Notes: generated from the sequence alone by a model not told the origin. A stretch of 64,000 nt of DNA from Lysobacter sp. Root690 (GCF_001427785.1 NZ_LMHM01000016.1:421246-485245), one strand, 5' to 3'. Counted from the first letter of the stretch, positions 10,610 through 20,069 are shown. A program made the numbers and translations.

Positions 10610-12751
10610 CTAGCCGACGAACAGCGCCACCGATGGGCCCTCGCCCGAGGCGAACACCAGTTGCTCGCCGTCCGCGCCCGCGGTCGCCGCACTGCCGTCG
10701 CGGGCCACGCAGAAACAAGCCGTGCGCCGCCGCGATCCGTCGACCAGCGTACGCACGATGCGCAGACGCTGCGCGTCGCCTTCGAAAGCCAATGCACCGC
10801 CGTCCCAGTCGGCCAACACACCATGGAGCTTCACCGCCGCCAGCAATCGCGCGAAGACCGCGCCGGGTCCGTCGGGATCGCGCGTGAGCGGACCGGGCAT
10901 CGCCTTGCGCGCATGCTGCTCGGAGTAATCGAAATAGCGATCCAGCTCGGCCGGCGCCGCGCGGCGATCGTCGTAGCCGCAGTACACGCTGGGGCCGTTG
11001 GCGCTCATTGCCAGGGCCAGCGCCAGCCCCGTGACCACGAGGTCGCGCGTATGCGCCGTGCCGTTGAAGATTGGCCGGAAACTCGGATCGTGATCGATGA
11101 CGATCGGAACCAGGCAACACGGCGGCACCTGCCAGTGCAGCCGCTGTTCGGCGATCGCCGGCAGCAGGCGCGACCAATCGCCGCCCGCGAGCAGCGTCTG
11201 CTGAAGCGCATGCGCCAGCGGGAAGTCGTAGAGATAAACTCCTTCGACCGGCGGCCCGACCGCGGACAGCGCGAAGCGCAGCTCCCGGTAATGCAGGCTC
11301 CAGTATTCCAGCACCGCGACGAACGGCGCCGCGTCGGCATCGCGCACCGCCTCTCGCAGCGCATCCAGCGCGGCGCGCAGCGGCGCCAGACCGAGGTGCT
11401 TGGCCATGTCGACCCGGAACGCGGACACCCGCGCCTCGCGGATCTGCCATTGCGCGCGCGCCAGAACCCGCTCGCGCACCTGCGGATCGAACAGATTGGG
11501 CCGGGGCAACTGGTAGTACTCGCCCAGATGCGTGCGCGTCACCACCTGGATGTAATCGGCCAGCGCCAGACCGCCGGGCGAGGGAATCGCATCGCAGCTT
11601 TCCAGCCCGCCCAGGAAGCATCCGGGTTCGTCCAGCGGCGACACTTGGTCGGCCAGGGCCAGCGCCAACGGCGTGCATCGCGACGCCGGCGGCGCAAGGC
11701 GCGGCAACTGCGGCGGATACCCCATCGTGCCGAGCACCGAATCCTGGATCAGGCGCATGCCGCACGCGGCGGCGGCATGGCGCAGGGCGATGTAGTCGTC
11801 GGCTTCGCCCAAGGCCGGGTCGACCCCGCACTCGCCGCTGCTCCAGTAACCGTGATTGTTGAGATACGGATGCAGCGCGCCGTCGTCGCCTTCGACGTAG
11901 TACAGGTCGGTGCTTTGCCGATCGACCACGCCAAGCAGCACCGCGTCGAAGCCCGCGGCCGCGATCTCCGGCAGGTCCATCGCCAGCGCTTGCAGAACCG
12001 ACCCGGGGCCGGCCGGACTCAGCAGGCGCGGCAGCACATGCAACGCCGCACCGAGCGGCGGATGGGTGGCGCGGCCGATTGCCGGCAGCGGCTGGCCGCG
12101 ATCGATCCGTTCGCCGTCGCTCGCATCGAATTCGAAGGCCTGCGCGCAAGCCTGCGCGACGCGATCTTGGTCGTCGCGCGCATCGGCGTACCACGAGGCG
12201 TCGACACCGCGCCCCGACGGCCGCACCGCGCGCCGTAGCGCTTCGCGATGGGCGTAGAACGCATCGATCTCGTCGTCGCGCAGCGCGGCCGCGTCGACCG
12301 GCACGCCCATGTCCTGCAGCGCGGCTTCGATCCTGACCGGACCGCGGTGAACGACGATGTCGGCGTCGTGCGAATGCACCGCGAACGCCCCCTGCGCCAG
12401 CGCCGGCGATTCCCGCGCCAGCGGCCACGGCGCCAGCCGCACTTGGGTCTTCATCACCCCCTCGCCCGCTTCGCGCGCGATGCGATGGGCGATCAGTACC
12501 GTCCGGCCGCGATCGTCCGAACGCAGCACGCAGTCGGCGTACAGCTCGTCGCCGCTCTCCAGCAGAAACAGCAGATGCCGCAGGAACAGGCGCAACCGGC
12601 GCTCGGCCGGCGCGGTCGGCGCGTCGACGAATTGCCGCAACGCGTTCAGCACGTCGGCGAACCCGCAATCGCCGGCCGCGATCAGCGCGGCGATGCACGA
12701 ATGCAGAGAACCCGGCGCTACTTCGACCGATTCGGAAGCGGGCTCGCGCAC
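10610..12751 (-). CDS. GH13-like alpha-amylase-superfamily protein
   Basis: A 713-residue protein whose central part carries alpha-amylase (GH13) motifs. Region I-like QDSVLGTMG is near 336. Region II is FRVDMAKH with the nucleophile Asp448. The acid/base glutamate is in LEYW (Glu482) and VIDHD (His553, Asp554) fits region IV. The catalytic triad therefore looks complete. The N-terminal ~230 residues match nothing I recognise, and part of that stretch (APWPLARESPALAQGAF) recalls maltosyltransferase-type enzymes. The GTG start shares a base with the upstream methyltransferase stop (TAGTG), a typical coupling arrangement; an upstream in-frame GTG would overlap the methyltransferase. No signal peptide, so it acts in the cytoplasm. 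It could trim or transfer glucosyl units in partnership with the convergent glycosyltransferase. The reaction is inferred only at superfamily level. Confidence 0.8.
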   Translation of the reverse strand: MREPASESVEVAPGSLHSCIAALIAAGDCGFADVLNALRQFVDAPTAPAERRLRLFLRHLLFLLESGDELYADCVLRSDDRGRTVLIAHRIAREAGEGVMKTQVRLAPWPLARESPALAQGAFAVHSHDADIVVHRGPVRIEAALQDMGVPVDAAALRDDEIDAFYAHREALRRAVRPSGRGVDASWYADARDDQDRVAQACAQAFEFDASDGERIDRGQPLPAIGRATHPPLGAALHVLPRLLSPAGPGSVLQALAMDLPEIAAAGFDAVLLGVVDRQSTDLYYVEGDDGALHPYLNNHGYWSSGECGVDPALGEADDYIALRHAAAACGMRLIQDSVLGTMGYPPQLPRLAPPASRCTPLALALADQVSPLDEPGCFLGGLESCDAIPSPGGLALADYIQVVTRTHLGEYYQLPRPNLFDPQVRERVLARAQWQIREARVSAFRVDMAKHLGLAPLRAALDALREAVRDADAAPFVAVLEYWSLHYRELRFALSAVGPPVEGVYLYDFPLAHALQQTLLAGGDWSRLLPAIAEQRLHWQVPPCCLVPIVIDHDPSFRPIFNGTAHTRDLVVTGLALALAMSANGPSVYCGYDDRRAAPAELDRYFDYSEQHARKAMPGPLTRDPDGPGAVFARLLAAVKLHGVLADWDGGALAFEGDAQRLRIVRTLVDGSRRRTACFCVARDGSAATAGADGEQLVFASGEGPSVALFVG

Positions 12752-13542
12752 TAGGCGACGGTCCCGGCGCGTTTCGGGTCGAACCGCATCCAGCCCATCT
12801 GGCGTCCACGGCCTTCGGAACACAGCAGCCAGCGGTCGCTGTCGCTGTATTCGCGCAATTCCGCAAACGACGACAGATCGCGCGCGGCCATCGTCATCTC
12901 GGTGATCGCATGGGTCGCGGCGGCATTACACCTGAGCGTCTGCATGCGCTGAGCGCCGTCCTCGAAGAACCAGTCGTGCAGTTCGAGGAAGATCACCGCG
13001 TTGCCGAACGCGTCGAACGCGGCCTCGTCGAGCAGTTCGAACTCCGCGCCCTCGATGTCGATGAACAGCACGCAGTCGTCGATCACATCGGCGGGCAGGT
13101 CGCGATAGAAGCCGGGGTCGGCCTTGCCGCGGATCTCGACCCGGTCCTCCACGCCGTTCAAACGCGCGGTGTCGCCGATGATGCGCCGGCCCTTCTCGCC
13201 CATTTCGTAGCAATACGAGCGCTGGCACAGTCCCGACACCAGCGCGCCGACGCCGTAGTAGCCGTCGCCCGCGCCGAGATTGACGAAGGCCTTGCGGCCG
13301 CCGGTTTCGCCCAGCGATTCCAGCACTTCCTGCTCGTACAGGCCGAGCAGCATCGGTGCGCGGTCGGCGACGCTCCACGCCGTGTCCGGCCCGAGCCGCA
13401 TGCCGCGGAACGGCCCGTAGCGGACGGTCGAGGCGAGCGCGAGATCGAGTTGCCGCGCCAGTTCGATCCGGCGCCGTTCGACATAGGCCGCGGTGTCCAT
13501 CCGCCGTCCCGGCAACAACGCGTACAGCATTCTGTTGAGCAT
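12751..13542 (-). CDS. FkbM-like SAM-dependent methyltransferase
   Basis: A 263-residue class I methyltransferase. The SAM-binding motif I is FVNLGAGDGYYG (86-97), and FIDIEGAEFELL (160-171) is the DxEG(A/H)E block typical of the FkbM family, which usually makes O-methylations on natural products and glycans. ATG 13542 has an excellent Shine-Dalgarno stretch (GGAGAGGGA). It is the middle gene of an oxygenase-methyltransferase-GH13 operon, 69 bp after the first gene and overlapping the start of the third. The context suggests tailoring of the lipopeptide or of its sugar; the substrate is not deducible. Confidence 0.82.
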   Translation of the reverse strand: MLNRMLYALLPGRRMDTAAYVERRRIELARQLDLALASTVRYGPFRGMRLGPDTAWSVADRAPMLLGLYEQEVLESLGETGGRKAFVNLGAGDGYYGVGALVSGLCQRSYCYEMGEKGRRIIGDTARLNGVEDRVEIRGKADPGFYRDLPADVIDDCVLFIDIEGAEFELLDEAAFDAFGNAVIFLELHDWFFEDGAQRMQTLRCNAAATHAITEMTMAARDLSSFAELREYSDSDRWLLCSEGRGRQMGWMRFDPKRAGTVA

Positions 13543-13611
13543 TCCCTCTCCTCTGGCTAAACCCCTGGCTTCGACCCATGCTCGCCCGGCAACAGCGCGA
13601 GAGCGGGCGCG

Positions 13612-14949
13612 TCATTCCACGATGGCGGCGCCGGGCCTCAGATTGGCGAGAAAGGCCCGCAACGGCGAGTGCGCATCCGCCGGCACCAGCGCGGCGAAGT
13701 CGGCCACGCGCGTCGGCGTGCCCTGCTTCACCTCCGCCAACAAGGCCGCCACCGCTTGCGCGTTCTGGTCGAACACCAGCACCTGCCCGTGCGCGCTGGC
13801 GAGCAGCTTGTCGCCCACCGTGGCCCAGTCCAGGCCGTGCCGATCTTCATTGACCACGGCCTGCGCGTCGCAATCCTGCCCATCGGTTTGCTCGACGACA
13901 CCGTCGCGCGGCAACGGACCGAAGCCGGCCGAGGTCCGTATGCCGAGCGCATGCGCGGCGAACGCGAGTTCGACCGCATGCGGCGCGTTGATGTCCGCGC
14001 TCAGCGCATCCCACATGCGACGCAGGCGTTCGGGCGATGCCATGTCGCCGCCCGCAGCGGACGCGGCGGACAGGCCGTCAAGATCTAGCGCATCCAGGGC
14101 CTTGTGATCCGAATTGGCGACCGGCCCCGACGGCAATACCACCGCCTTCTTGAGGATCTCGCTGGTATCGCCTTTATGGTAGATGCCGATGCTGAGCGAA
14201 GCGCAGAAGTCGCCACTGTCGTTGACCGCCACATGCCATTCGCCCGCGGGCCAATACAGCAGATCGTCCGGCCCGACTTCCAGAATGGTCGCATCGGCCA
14301 ACAGCGCCGCCAGCGCCTCGCCCGCGTGCGCCGGCGAGCCCGCTTGGACCAGCTCGGCGCGGTGTTCGAAATATTCGCGCGGCCAGAACGCCATTTTCTT
14401 GGTGCCGATGCCCGTGGCCATCAGGACATGGCAGTCGTCCATGTGGATGCCGAACGGCGTGCTGCTATAGGTGCCCGCGTAGATGCACGAGTGGATGCCG
14501 CGGGCCGGATAACCCACGCGACCGAACAACGCATGCAGGGTCGGGGTGAGCTTGCGGCGGATCGAAGGCAGGGCGACATCGACCTTGTCCAGGATCACCG
14601 AGAACTCCGATCCGGGAAAAGCCTGATCGACCTGCGCCTGATACTGCTCGAAGCCGCGCACATCCGGCCCGGGGAAGAACGCGAGCAGTTCGTGGATGGC
14701 CGGCGCACGGCCGGCGAGATTGGCGCGGCCGAACGGTTCCTTGCGGCCCGCGGCCATGGCCTGGGCGGTGGTCGACAAGGCCTGGATGAATTCGGCCGGA
14801 GTGAACAGGGGCGCGGACAGCGCATTCTTGAACAAGCGCGGCGGCCCGCCCCACGCGTTCGCGATCTGCGTGGCCAGCGCGTGTTCGTCGTCGAGAAGCA
14901 TCGCATCAACATCCGTTTGATCGAGAGCGCCTAATCTAGCGGCATCCAT
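13612..14949 (-). CDS. JmjC/cupin-like Fe(II)/2-oxoglutarate oxygenase
   Basis: A 445-residue cupin-fold oxygenase of the JmjC/ROXA-like type. The iron triad is visible: HxD at His169/Asp171 in FGIHMDDCHVL and the distal His239 in WPAGEWHVAVND. The lysines after the HxD (GTKKMAFWP) fit 2-oxoglutarate binding. Bacterial relatives hydroxylate ribosomal proteins, other peptides or carrier-bound amino acids. The C-terminal ~170 residues look like a winged-helix-type region as in ribosomal oxygenases. As first gene of the tailoring operon in an NRPS cluster, hydroxylation of a residue in the peptide is the likeliest role. ATG 14949 gives the longest form; ATG 14901 is an alternative. Confidence 0.75.
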   Translation of the reverse strand: MDAARLGALDQTDVDAMLLDDEHALATQIANAWGGPPRLFKNALSAPLFTPAEFIQALSTTAQAMAAGRKEPFGRANLAGRAPAIHELLAFFPGPDVRGFEQYQAQVDQAFPGSEFSVILDKVDVALPSIRRKLTPTLHALFGRVGYPARGIHSCIYAGTYSSTPFGIHMDDCHVLMATGIGTKKMAFWPREYFEHRAELVQAGSPAHAGEALAALLADATILEVGPDDLLYWPAGEWHVAVNDSGDFCASLSIGIYHKGDTSEILKKAVVLPSGPVANSDHKALDALDLDGLSAASAAGGDMASPERLRRMWDALSADINAPHAVELAFAAHALGIRTSAGFGPLPRDGVVEQTDGQDCDAQAVVNEDRHGLDWATVGDKLLASAHGQVLVFDQNAQAVAALLAEVKQGTPTRVADFAALVPADAHSPLRAFLANLRPGAAIVE

Positions 14950-15322
14950 GCAAAGTCACCACCGTCCGCCGGCTCGCGCCGTCGCGATCGGGCTCGCGCG
15001 ATCGCTGTCGCGCCGACCATCCGCGCGCCGTCGCCGACCATGGTCGATGCCGGGACTCGTCGCCCTCGCGAGGCCACGCCCGCGCAAGGCCGCATGCCCG
15101 CGCCAACCAGACATTCGCCCCCGAGCGATGCGCCCATCGAAGGCGAGCCGATGCCCCACCCTACCCGCGCCGTCACGCCACGCCCTTTAATCAACTCTTA
15201 AAGTCGCCCTCCTAGGCTGCGACCGATCCGCCTGGTCGGTACAGGCGATAATGGCGGGTCCCGCGGCCACCGATCGGTGCGGCGGTTGCGTCAATCTCTT
15301 CATATCTCTTATGGAATCTTCC
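14950..15322. other. Intergenic region, divergent promoters
   Basis: 373 bases between the leftward oxygenase operon and the rightward efflux operon. No credible gene is visible on either strand. The right half contains a GATAAT hexamer at 15247-15252 and a perfect palindrome at 15268-15279, annotated separately. The left half (14950-15170) is very GC-rich and shows nothing I can name. Confidence 0.5.
15268..15279. promoter_or_regulatory. Candidate operator upstream of RND efflux operon
   Basis: Perfect 12-bp palindrome CACCGATCGGTG, 43 bases before the adaptor start and 15 bases after a GATAAT hexamer that could be a -10 element. A repressor bound here would cover the start of the transcript. 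No adjacent regulator gene is present, so this is only a candidate. Confidence 0.3.
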
Positions 15323-16444
15323 ATGCGCGCAGTTGTTCCGCGTTGGTTAGCGGTGATCGTTGTCTGTTCCTGGCTGGCGGCGTGCGGTGGGGCAAAGGAA
15401 GAACCCGCCGCTGCCGGCGGCGCATCGGGCTTGGCGGTGTCGCTGGCGCCTGCGCAATCGCAGCCGTTGGCGCGCAACGTGCTGGTGTCAGGGCCGGTGT
15501 CGGCATTCGAAGAGATGCAGTTGGGCGTGGAACTCAGCGGCCAGCGGGTGACCGCGCTGCGGGTCGACGTGGGTCAGGCGGTCAGCCGCGGCCAGGTGCT
15601 GCTGGAACTGGACCATCGCACCCTCGACAGCGAGCTGGCCCAGGCCGATGCCTCGTTGAAGCAGGCGCAAGCCTCGTTGACGCTGGCGCAGGTCAATTAC
15701 GAGCGCGGCGCGAAACTGGCCGCCACGCAGTTGGTCAGCGCGAGCAGTCTGGATGAATTGCGCGCGACCCGCGTGCAGGCCGAGGCGCAGGTCGCCACCG
15801 CCCGCGCCGCCCGCGACGCGGCGCAACTGCGCCGCGATTTCGCCGAACTGCGCGCGCCCGCCGACGGCATCATCTCCAAGCGCCTGGTGCAACCCGGGCA
15901 GGTGGTCGCCGCGGGCAGCGAACTGCTGCGCCTGATCCGCGACGGCCGCCTGGAATGGCGCGCCGAACTGCCGGAAGAACAATTGTCCGGCGTGACCGTC
16001 GGCAACACCGTCGAACTGCCGTATGCCGGCGGCACCATTACCGGCCGTATCCGCGCGGTCAGCCCCGGCGTCGATGCGCAAACCCGCACCGGCACGATCT
16101 ACGCCGACCTGCCCGAACCGGGCGCGCTCAAACCCGGTGTGTATGTCGAAGGCCGCATCGTCACCGGCGCCGGGCGCGCGTTGATGGTGCCCAGCGCGGC
16201 GATCGTGCAGCGCGACGGCCACAGCTACGTGTTCACGATGAAGGACAAGCAGACCGTGCAGCGCCTGCGCGTGCGCACCGGACAGACCGCGCAAGGCCGG
16301 ATCGAAATCATCGAGGGGCTGAAGGAAGGCCAGCAAGTCGTCGCCGAAGGCGCCGGTTTCCTCGGCGACGGCGACCGCGTGCGGGTGGTGCCGGCGGGTC
16401 AGCAGGCAAGCAAGGCGCCGGGCACCGGGACGAAGCAGCCATGA
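15323..16444 (+). CDS. RND efflux periplasmic adaptor (membrane fusion protein)
   Basis: A 373-residue lipoprotein adaptor that links an inner-membrane RND pump to an outer-membrane channel. A lipobox ends WLAAC with acylated Cys21. The order is then a barrel-sandwich half motif (LRVDVGQAVSRGQVLLEL), an alpha-helical hairpin rich in Ala/Gln (~100-175), the second lipoyl half (LRAPADGIISKRLVQPGQVV), a beta-barrel and a C-terminal membrane-proximal domain (SAAIVQRDGHSYVF). ATG 15323 is chosen because GGAA lies 6 nt before it and it places the signal peptide correctly; ATG 15311 is possible. The stop overlaps the permease start (ATGA). No outer-membrane channel gene follows, so a shared TolC is probably used. 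Confidence 0.92.
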   Translation: MRAVVPRWLAVIVVCSWLAACGGAKEEPAAAGGASGLAVSLAPAQSQPLARNVLVSGPVSAFEEMQLGVELSGQRVTALRVDVGQAVSRGQVLLELDHRTLDSELAQADASLKQAQASLTLAQVNYERGAKLAATQLVSASSLDELRATRVQAEAQVATARAARDAAQLRRDFAELRAPADGIISKRLVQPGQVVAAGSELLRLIRDGRLEWRAELPEEQLSGVTVGNTVELPYAGGTITGRIRAVSPGVDAQTRTGTIYADLPEPGALKPGVYVEGRIVTGAGRALMVPSAAIVQRDGHSYVFTMKDKQTVQRLRVRTGQTAQGRIEIIEGLKEGQQVVAEGAGFLGDGDRVRVVPAGQQASKAPGTGTKQP

Positions 16445-19400
16445 ATTTTTCCGCCTGGGCGATCCGCCGCCCGTTGCCGGCGATCATGCTGTTCTTCGTG
16501 CTGTGCGTGGCCGGCCTGTGGGGGTTCTTCAAACTCCCGGTGGCGCGTTTCCCCGATATCGCCTTCCCGATGACCACGGTCACCGTCACCCAGCCGGGCG
16601 CGTCGCCGAGCCAGCTCGAAGCCGAGGTCACGCGCAAGGTCGAGGACTCGGTCGCGACCGTCACCAACGTCAAGCGGGTGATTTCCACGGTCAGCGAGGG
16701 CGTCAGCACCACCACGATCGAGTTCAATCTGGAAGCCGATCTGGCCACCGCGCTGGACGACACCCGCGACGCGGTCACGCGCATCCGCACCGACCTGCCG
16801 CAGGACATCCAGGAACCGGTGATATCGAAGGTCGATATCGGCGGCTCGTTGATGACCTACGCGCTGGTCGCGCCGCAGATGACCGCCGATGAAGCCAGCT
16901 GGTTCGTCGACCGGCAAGTCTCGCGCGCCATGTACGGCGTGCCGGGCGTGGCGCGAGTCACCCGCGTCGGCGGCGTCGAGCGCCAGGTGCGGGTCGATCT
17001 TGACCCGAACGCCCTGCTCGCCTTCGGCGTCACCGCCGGCGATGTGTCGCGGCAGTTGGCGCAGATCCAGGTCGAACGCGCCGGCGGCAAGGCCGAACTC
17101 GACCGCAGCCAGCAGACCATCCGCACCCTCGGCACGGTCGGCAACGCGCAGTCGCTACGCGACTATTCGATCAGCCTGCCCGACGGCCGCTCGGTGCGGC
17201 TGTCGACGCTGGCCAAGGTCAGCGATGCCGCCGCCGATCCGACCCAGGTCGCCTTGCTCGACGGCGGCGACGTGGTCGCGTTCTCGATGTCGCGCACCCG
17301 CGGCTCCAGCGAGGTCAAGGTCGAAGCCGGCGTGCATGCGGCGCTGGATCAGCTCAAGGCCGAGCACCCGGGCATCGACTTCCGTCTGGTCACCACCGCC
17401 ATCGACGAAACCCACCGTTCCTACGATTCGTCGATGACGATGCTGTGGGAAGGCGCGCTGCTGGCGCTGCTGGTGGTGTGGGCGTTCCTGCGCGACTGGC
17501 GCGCGACCTGGGTGTCGGCGCTGGCGCTGCCGTTGTCGATCATTCCGACCTTCGCGGTGATGTACTGGTTCGGCTTCACCTTGAACCTGATCACCTTGCT
17601 CGCGCTGTCGGTGGTGGTCGGCATCCTGGTCGACGACGCGATCGTCGAGATCGAGAACATCGTGCGCCATCTGCGCATGGGCAAGCCGCCGCTGGAAGCC
17701 GCCCGCGACGCCGCCGGCGAAATCGGCAACGCGGTCATCGCCACCTCGCTGACCCTGGCCGCGGTGTTCGTGCCGGTCGCCTTCATGCCCGGCATCGCCG
17801 GCAAGTTCTTCCGCGAGTTCGGCTGGACCGCGGCGACCGCGGTGCTGTTCTCGTTACTGGTCGCGCGTTTGTTGACGCCGATGATGGCCGCGTATCTGCT
17901 CAAGCCGCATGGCGAGGAACCGCCCGAATCGCGACTGATGCGTTGGTATCTGGGCTGGGTCGACGCCGCGCTGCGCCATCGCGCGCGCACCTTGTGGATC
18001 GCCACCGGCCTGTTCGTCGCCTCGCTCGCGCTGGTGCCGTTCATCCCCGCGACCTTCATTCCGCAATCCGACCTGGGCCGCAGCAATCTCAGCCTGGAAT
18101 TGCCGCCGGGCACGCGCCTGCAGGAAACCGCGGCCATCGCCGAACGCGCGCGCGCGCTGGTCAAGGACATTCCGGAGCTCAAGCAGGTGTACACCGCGGT
18201 CGGCAGCGTACTCGATCTCGGCGACCCCAGCGCCACCGGCATCGGCGAAGCGCGCAAGGCGACCCTGGTGCTCGACTGGGGCGTGGCCGACGATCGCGAA
18301 CGCGATCAGCGCGCGCTCGAACGCGACGCGCGCGCGCGTCTGGCCAATCTGGCCGGCGTGCGCGTGAGCTATGTCAGCTCCGAACCCGGTAATCAGCTGC
18401 AACTGGTGCTGTCCGGCGACGATCCACAGCATCTGCAGGAAGCGTCGATCGCGCTCGAACGCGATTTGCGCGGCATTTCCGGCCTCGGCAGCGTCAGTTC
18501 GTCGGCGTCGTTGTTGCGCCCGGAAATCCAGATCGTGCCCAATCCGGCGCGGGCCGCAGACCTGGGCGTGGCGACCGCCGACATCGCCGAAGCCGCGCGC
18601 ATCGCGACCTCGGGCGACTACGAACAACGCCTGGCCAAGCTCAACCTGCCCGACCGGCAGATTCCGATCCGGGTCGGCTTCGCCGAAGCGACGCTGTCGA
18701 ATCCGGCCTTGATCGGCCAATTGCGCGTACACGGCCGTTACGGCCCGGTGCCGCTGGCCGCGGTCGCGGATATCCAGATGGGCAGCGGTCCGTCGCAGAT
18801 CTCGCGCTATCAGCGTCAACGCAATGTCACCCTGACCGCCGAACTCAATGGTCGTCCGCTGGGCGAGGTCATGGAGACCGTGCAGAAACTGCCGAGCGTG
18901 CAGCACTTGCCGCCCGGCGTGAGCTTCCTCAACACCGGCGATGCGGAAGTCTTCGTTGAACTGTTCATCGGCTTCATGCTGGCGATGGCGGCCGGACTGA
19001 TCTGCATCTACATGGTGCTGCTGTTGCTGTTCAACCATGCGCTGATGCCGCTGACCATCCTGACCGCGGTGCCGCTGTGCGCCGGCGGCGCGTTCGGCGC
19101 ATTGCTGCTGACCCAGAACATGCTGTCGTTGCCAGCCCTGATCGGTTTGTTGATGCTGATCGGCATCGCCACCAAGAACTCGATCCTGCTGGTCGACTAC
19201 GCGGTGATGGCCGAGGACGAACACGGCATGAGCCAGCACGATGCGTTGATCGACGCCTGCCGCAAGCGCGCCCAGCCGATCATCATGACCACCTTGGCGA
19301 TGGGCGCCGGCATGATGCCTATCGCCCTGGGTTTCGCCGGCGATTCCAGCTTCCGCGCGCCGATGGCGATCGCGGTGATCGGCGGCCTGATCACCTCGAC

Positions 19401-19521
19401 CTTGCTGAGCCTGATCGTGATCCCGGCCGCGTTCACGGTGGTCGACGATCTCGGCGAATGGCTGACGCGACGGTTCCGCCATCGTTCCTCGCATCCGGTG
19501 CAACACCCAGCGTCGAGCTGA
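16441..19521 (+). CDS. RND efflux permease (AcrB/MexB superfamily)
   Basis: A 1026-residue proton-driven inner-membrane exporter. Typical architecture is visible: an N-terminal helix after MNFSAWAIRRPLPAIML, a first porter domain, the helix 2-6 bundle, the helix-4 motif VVVGILVDDAIVEIENI with the proton-relay aspartates, a central cytoplasmic loop, the second porter domain and a C-terminal bundle ending near residue 1010 (GIATKNSILLVDYAV in helix 10). Length is normal. Translationally coupled to the adaptor. Substrate is not predictable; it is the nearest transporter to the NRPS cluster and could export its product, but it is on the other side of a divergent promoter region and may be unrelated. 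Confidence 0.94.
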   Translation: MNFSAWAIRRPLPAIMLFFVLCVAGLWGFFKLPVARFPDIAFPMTTVTVTQPGASPSQLEAEVTRKVEDSVATVTNVKRVISTVSEGVSTTTIEFNLEADLATALDDTRDAVTRIRTDLPQDIQEPVISKVDIGGSLMTYALVAPQMTADEASWFVDRQVSRAMYGVPGVARVTRVGGVERQVRVDLDPNALLAFGVTAGDVSRQLAQIQVERAGGKAELDRSQQTIRTLGTVGNAQSLRDYSISLPDGRSVRLSTLAKVSDAAADPTQVALLDGGDVVAFSMSRTRGSSEVKVEAGVHAALDQLKAEHPGIDFRLVTTAIDETHRSYDSSMTMLWEGALLALLVVWAFLRDWRATWVSALALPLSIIPTFAVMYWFGFTLNLITLLALSVVVGILVDDAIVEIENIVRHLRMGKPPLEAARDAAGEIGNAVIATSLTLAAVFVPVAFMPGIAGKFFREFGWTAATAVLFSLLVARLLTPMMAAYLLKPHGEEPPESRLMRWYLGWVDAALRHRARTLWIATGLFVASLALVPFIPATFIPQSDLGRSNLSLELPPGTRLQETAAIAERARALVKDIPELKQVYTAVGSVLDLGDPSATGIGEARKATLVLDWGVADDRERDQRALERDARARLANLAGVRVSYVSSEPGNQLQLVLSGDDPQHLQEASIALERDLRGISGLGSVSSSASLLRPEIQIVPNPARAADLGVATADIAEAARIATSGDYEQRLAKLNLPDRQIPIRVGFAEATLSNPALIGQLRVHGRYGPVPLAAVADIQMGSGPSQISRYQRQRNVTLTAELNGRPLGEVMETVQKLPSVQHLPPGVSFLNTGDAEVFVELFIGFMLAMAAGLICIYMVLLLLFNHALMPLTILTAVPLCAGGAFGALLLTQNMLSLPALIGLLMLIGIATKNSILLVDYAVMAEDEHGMSQHDALIDACRKRAQPIIMTTLAMGAGMMPIALGFAGDSSFRAPMAIAVIGGLITSTLLSLIVIPAAFTVVDDLGEWLTRRFRHRSSHPVQHPASS

Positions 19522-19676
19522 CGACGGATGCTTCCGCCCCGCCCCTTTCGCGGTCGATGCCGAAGGGGCAAGCGTCGGGCGCGCGATGAACAGCGTCGCG
19601 CACCGAATACGTCGGCGATTGCAATGGCGACGCCTTCGTTGTAACCATCCCAGCTGCGTTTCAATGGAGATGCAGC

Positions 19677-20069
19677 ATGCAACGACTCACCGGTGGCTGC
19701 CTGTGCGGCGACGTCCGCATCGAAGCCTCGGGCCGACCGTATCGCGTAGGCCTCTGCCACTGTCTCGACTGCCGCAAGCATGGCGGCAGCGTGTTCAACG
19801 CCTTCGCGATATACCCCCAGGATGCGGTGACGATCGAAGGCGAGACCCGCGATTACCGGGGACGGCATTTCTGCCCGCGCTGTGGCTCGTCGGTATTCGC
19901 GCGCAGCACGGACGAAATCGAAGTGAGCCTGGGATCGCTGGACGCGCCGGATCAACTGGCGCCGACCTACGAAACCTGGCTCGTCCGTCGCGAGTCCTGG
20001 CTGCCGGATTTTCCGCTGGCGAAACACTACGAACACGATCGCGAAGGCACGGGACGCTCCGAGCCGTAA
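19677..20069 (+). CDS. GFA-family (CENP-V-like) zinc protein
   Basis: A 130-residue protein of the glutathione-dependent formaldehyde-activating enzyme/CENP-V fold. The zinc-binding cysteines are all present: GGCLCGDVRI (Cys8, Cys10), CHCLDC (positions ~27-32) and FCPRCGS near 68-74. Members bind two zinc ions, and some use glutathione; the cellular reaction of this branch is generally unknown. ATG 19677 has GGAG 8 nt upstream. A 7-bp hairpin (19541-19547 with 19563-19569) lies between it and the RND gene, so it is probably transcribed on its own. Confidence 0.88.
   Translation: MQRLTGGCLCGDVRIEASGRPYRVGLCHCLDCRKHGGSVFNAFAIYPQDAVTIEGETRDYRGRHFCPRCGSSVFARSTDEIEVSLGSLDAPDQLAPTYETWLVRRESWLPDFPLAKHYEHDREGTGRSEP

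Noticed and set aside
10518-12866. 782-codon frame overlapping the GH13-like gene
   Set aside because: Same strand but another frame; Arg/Gly/Ala-rich and without motifs, while the GH13 frame shows a full catalytic set.
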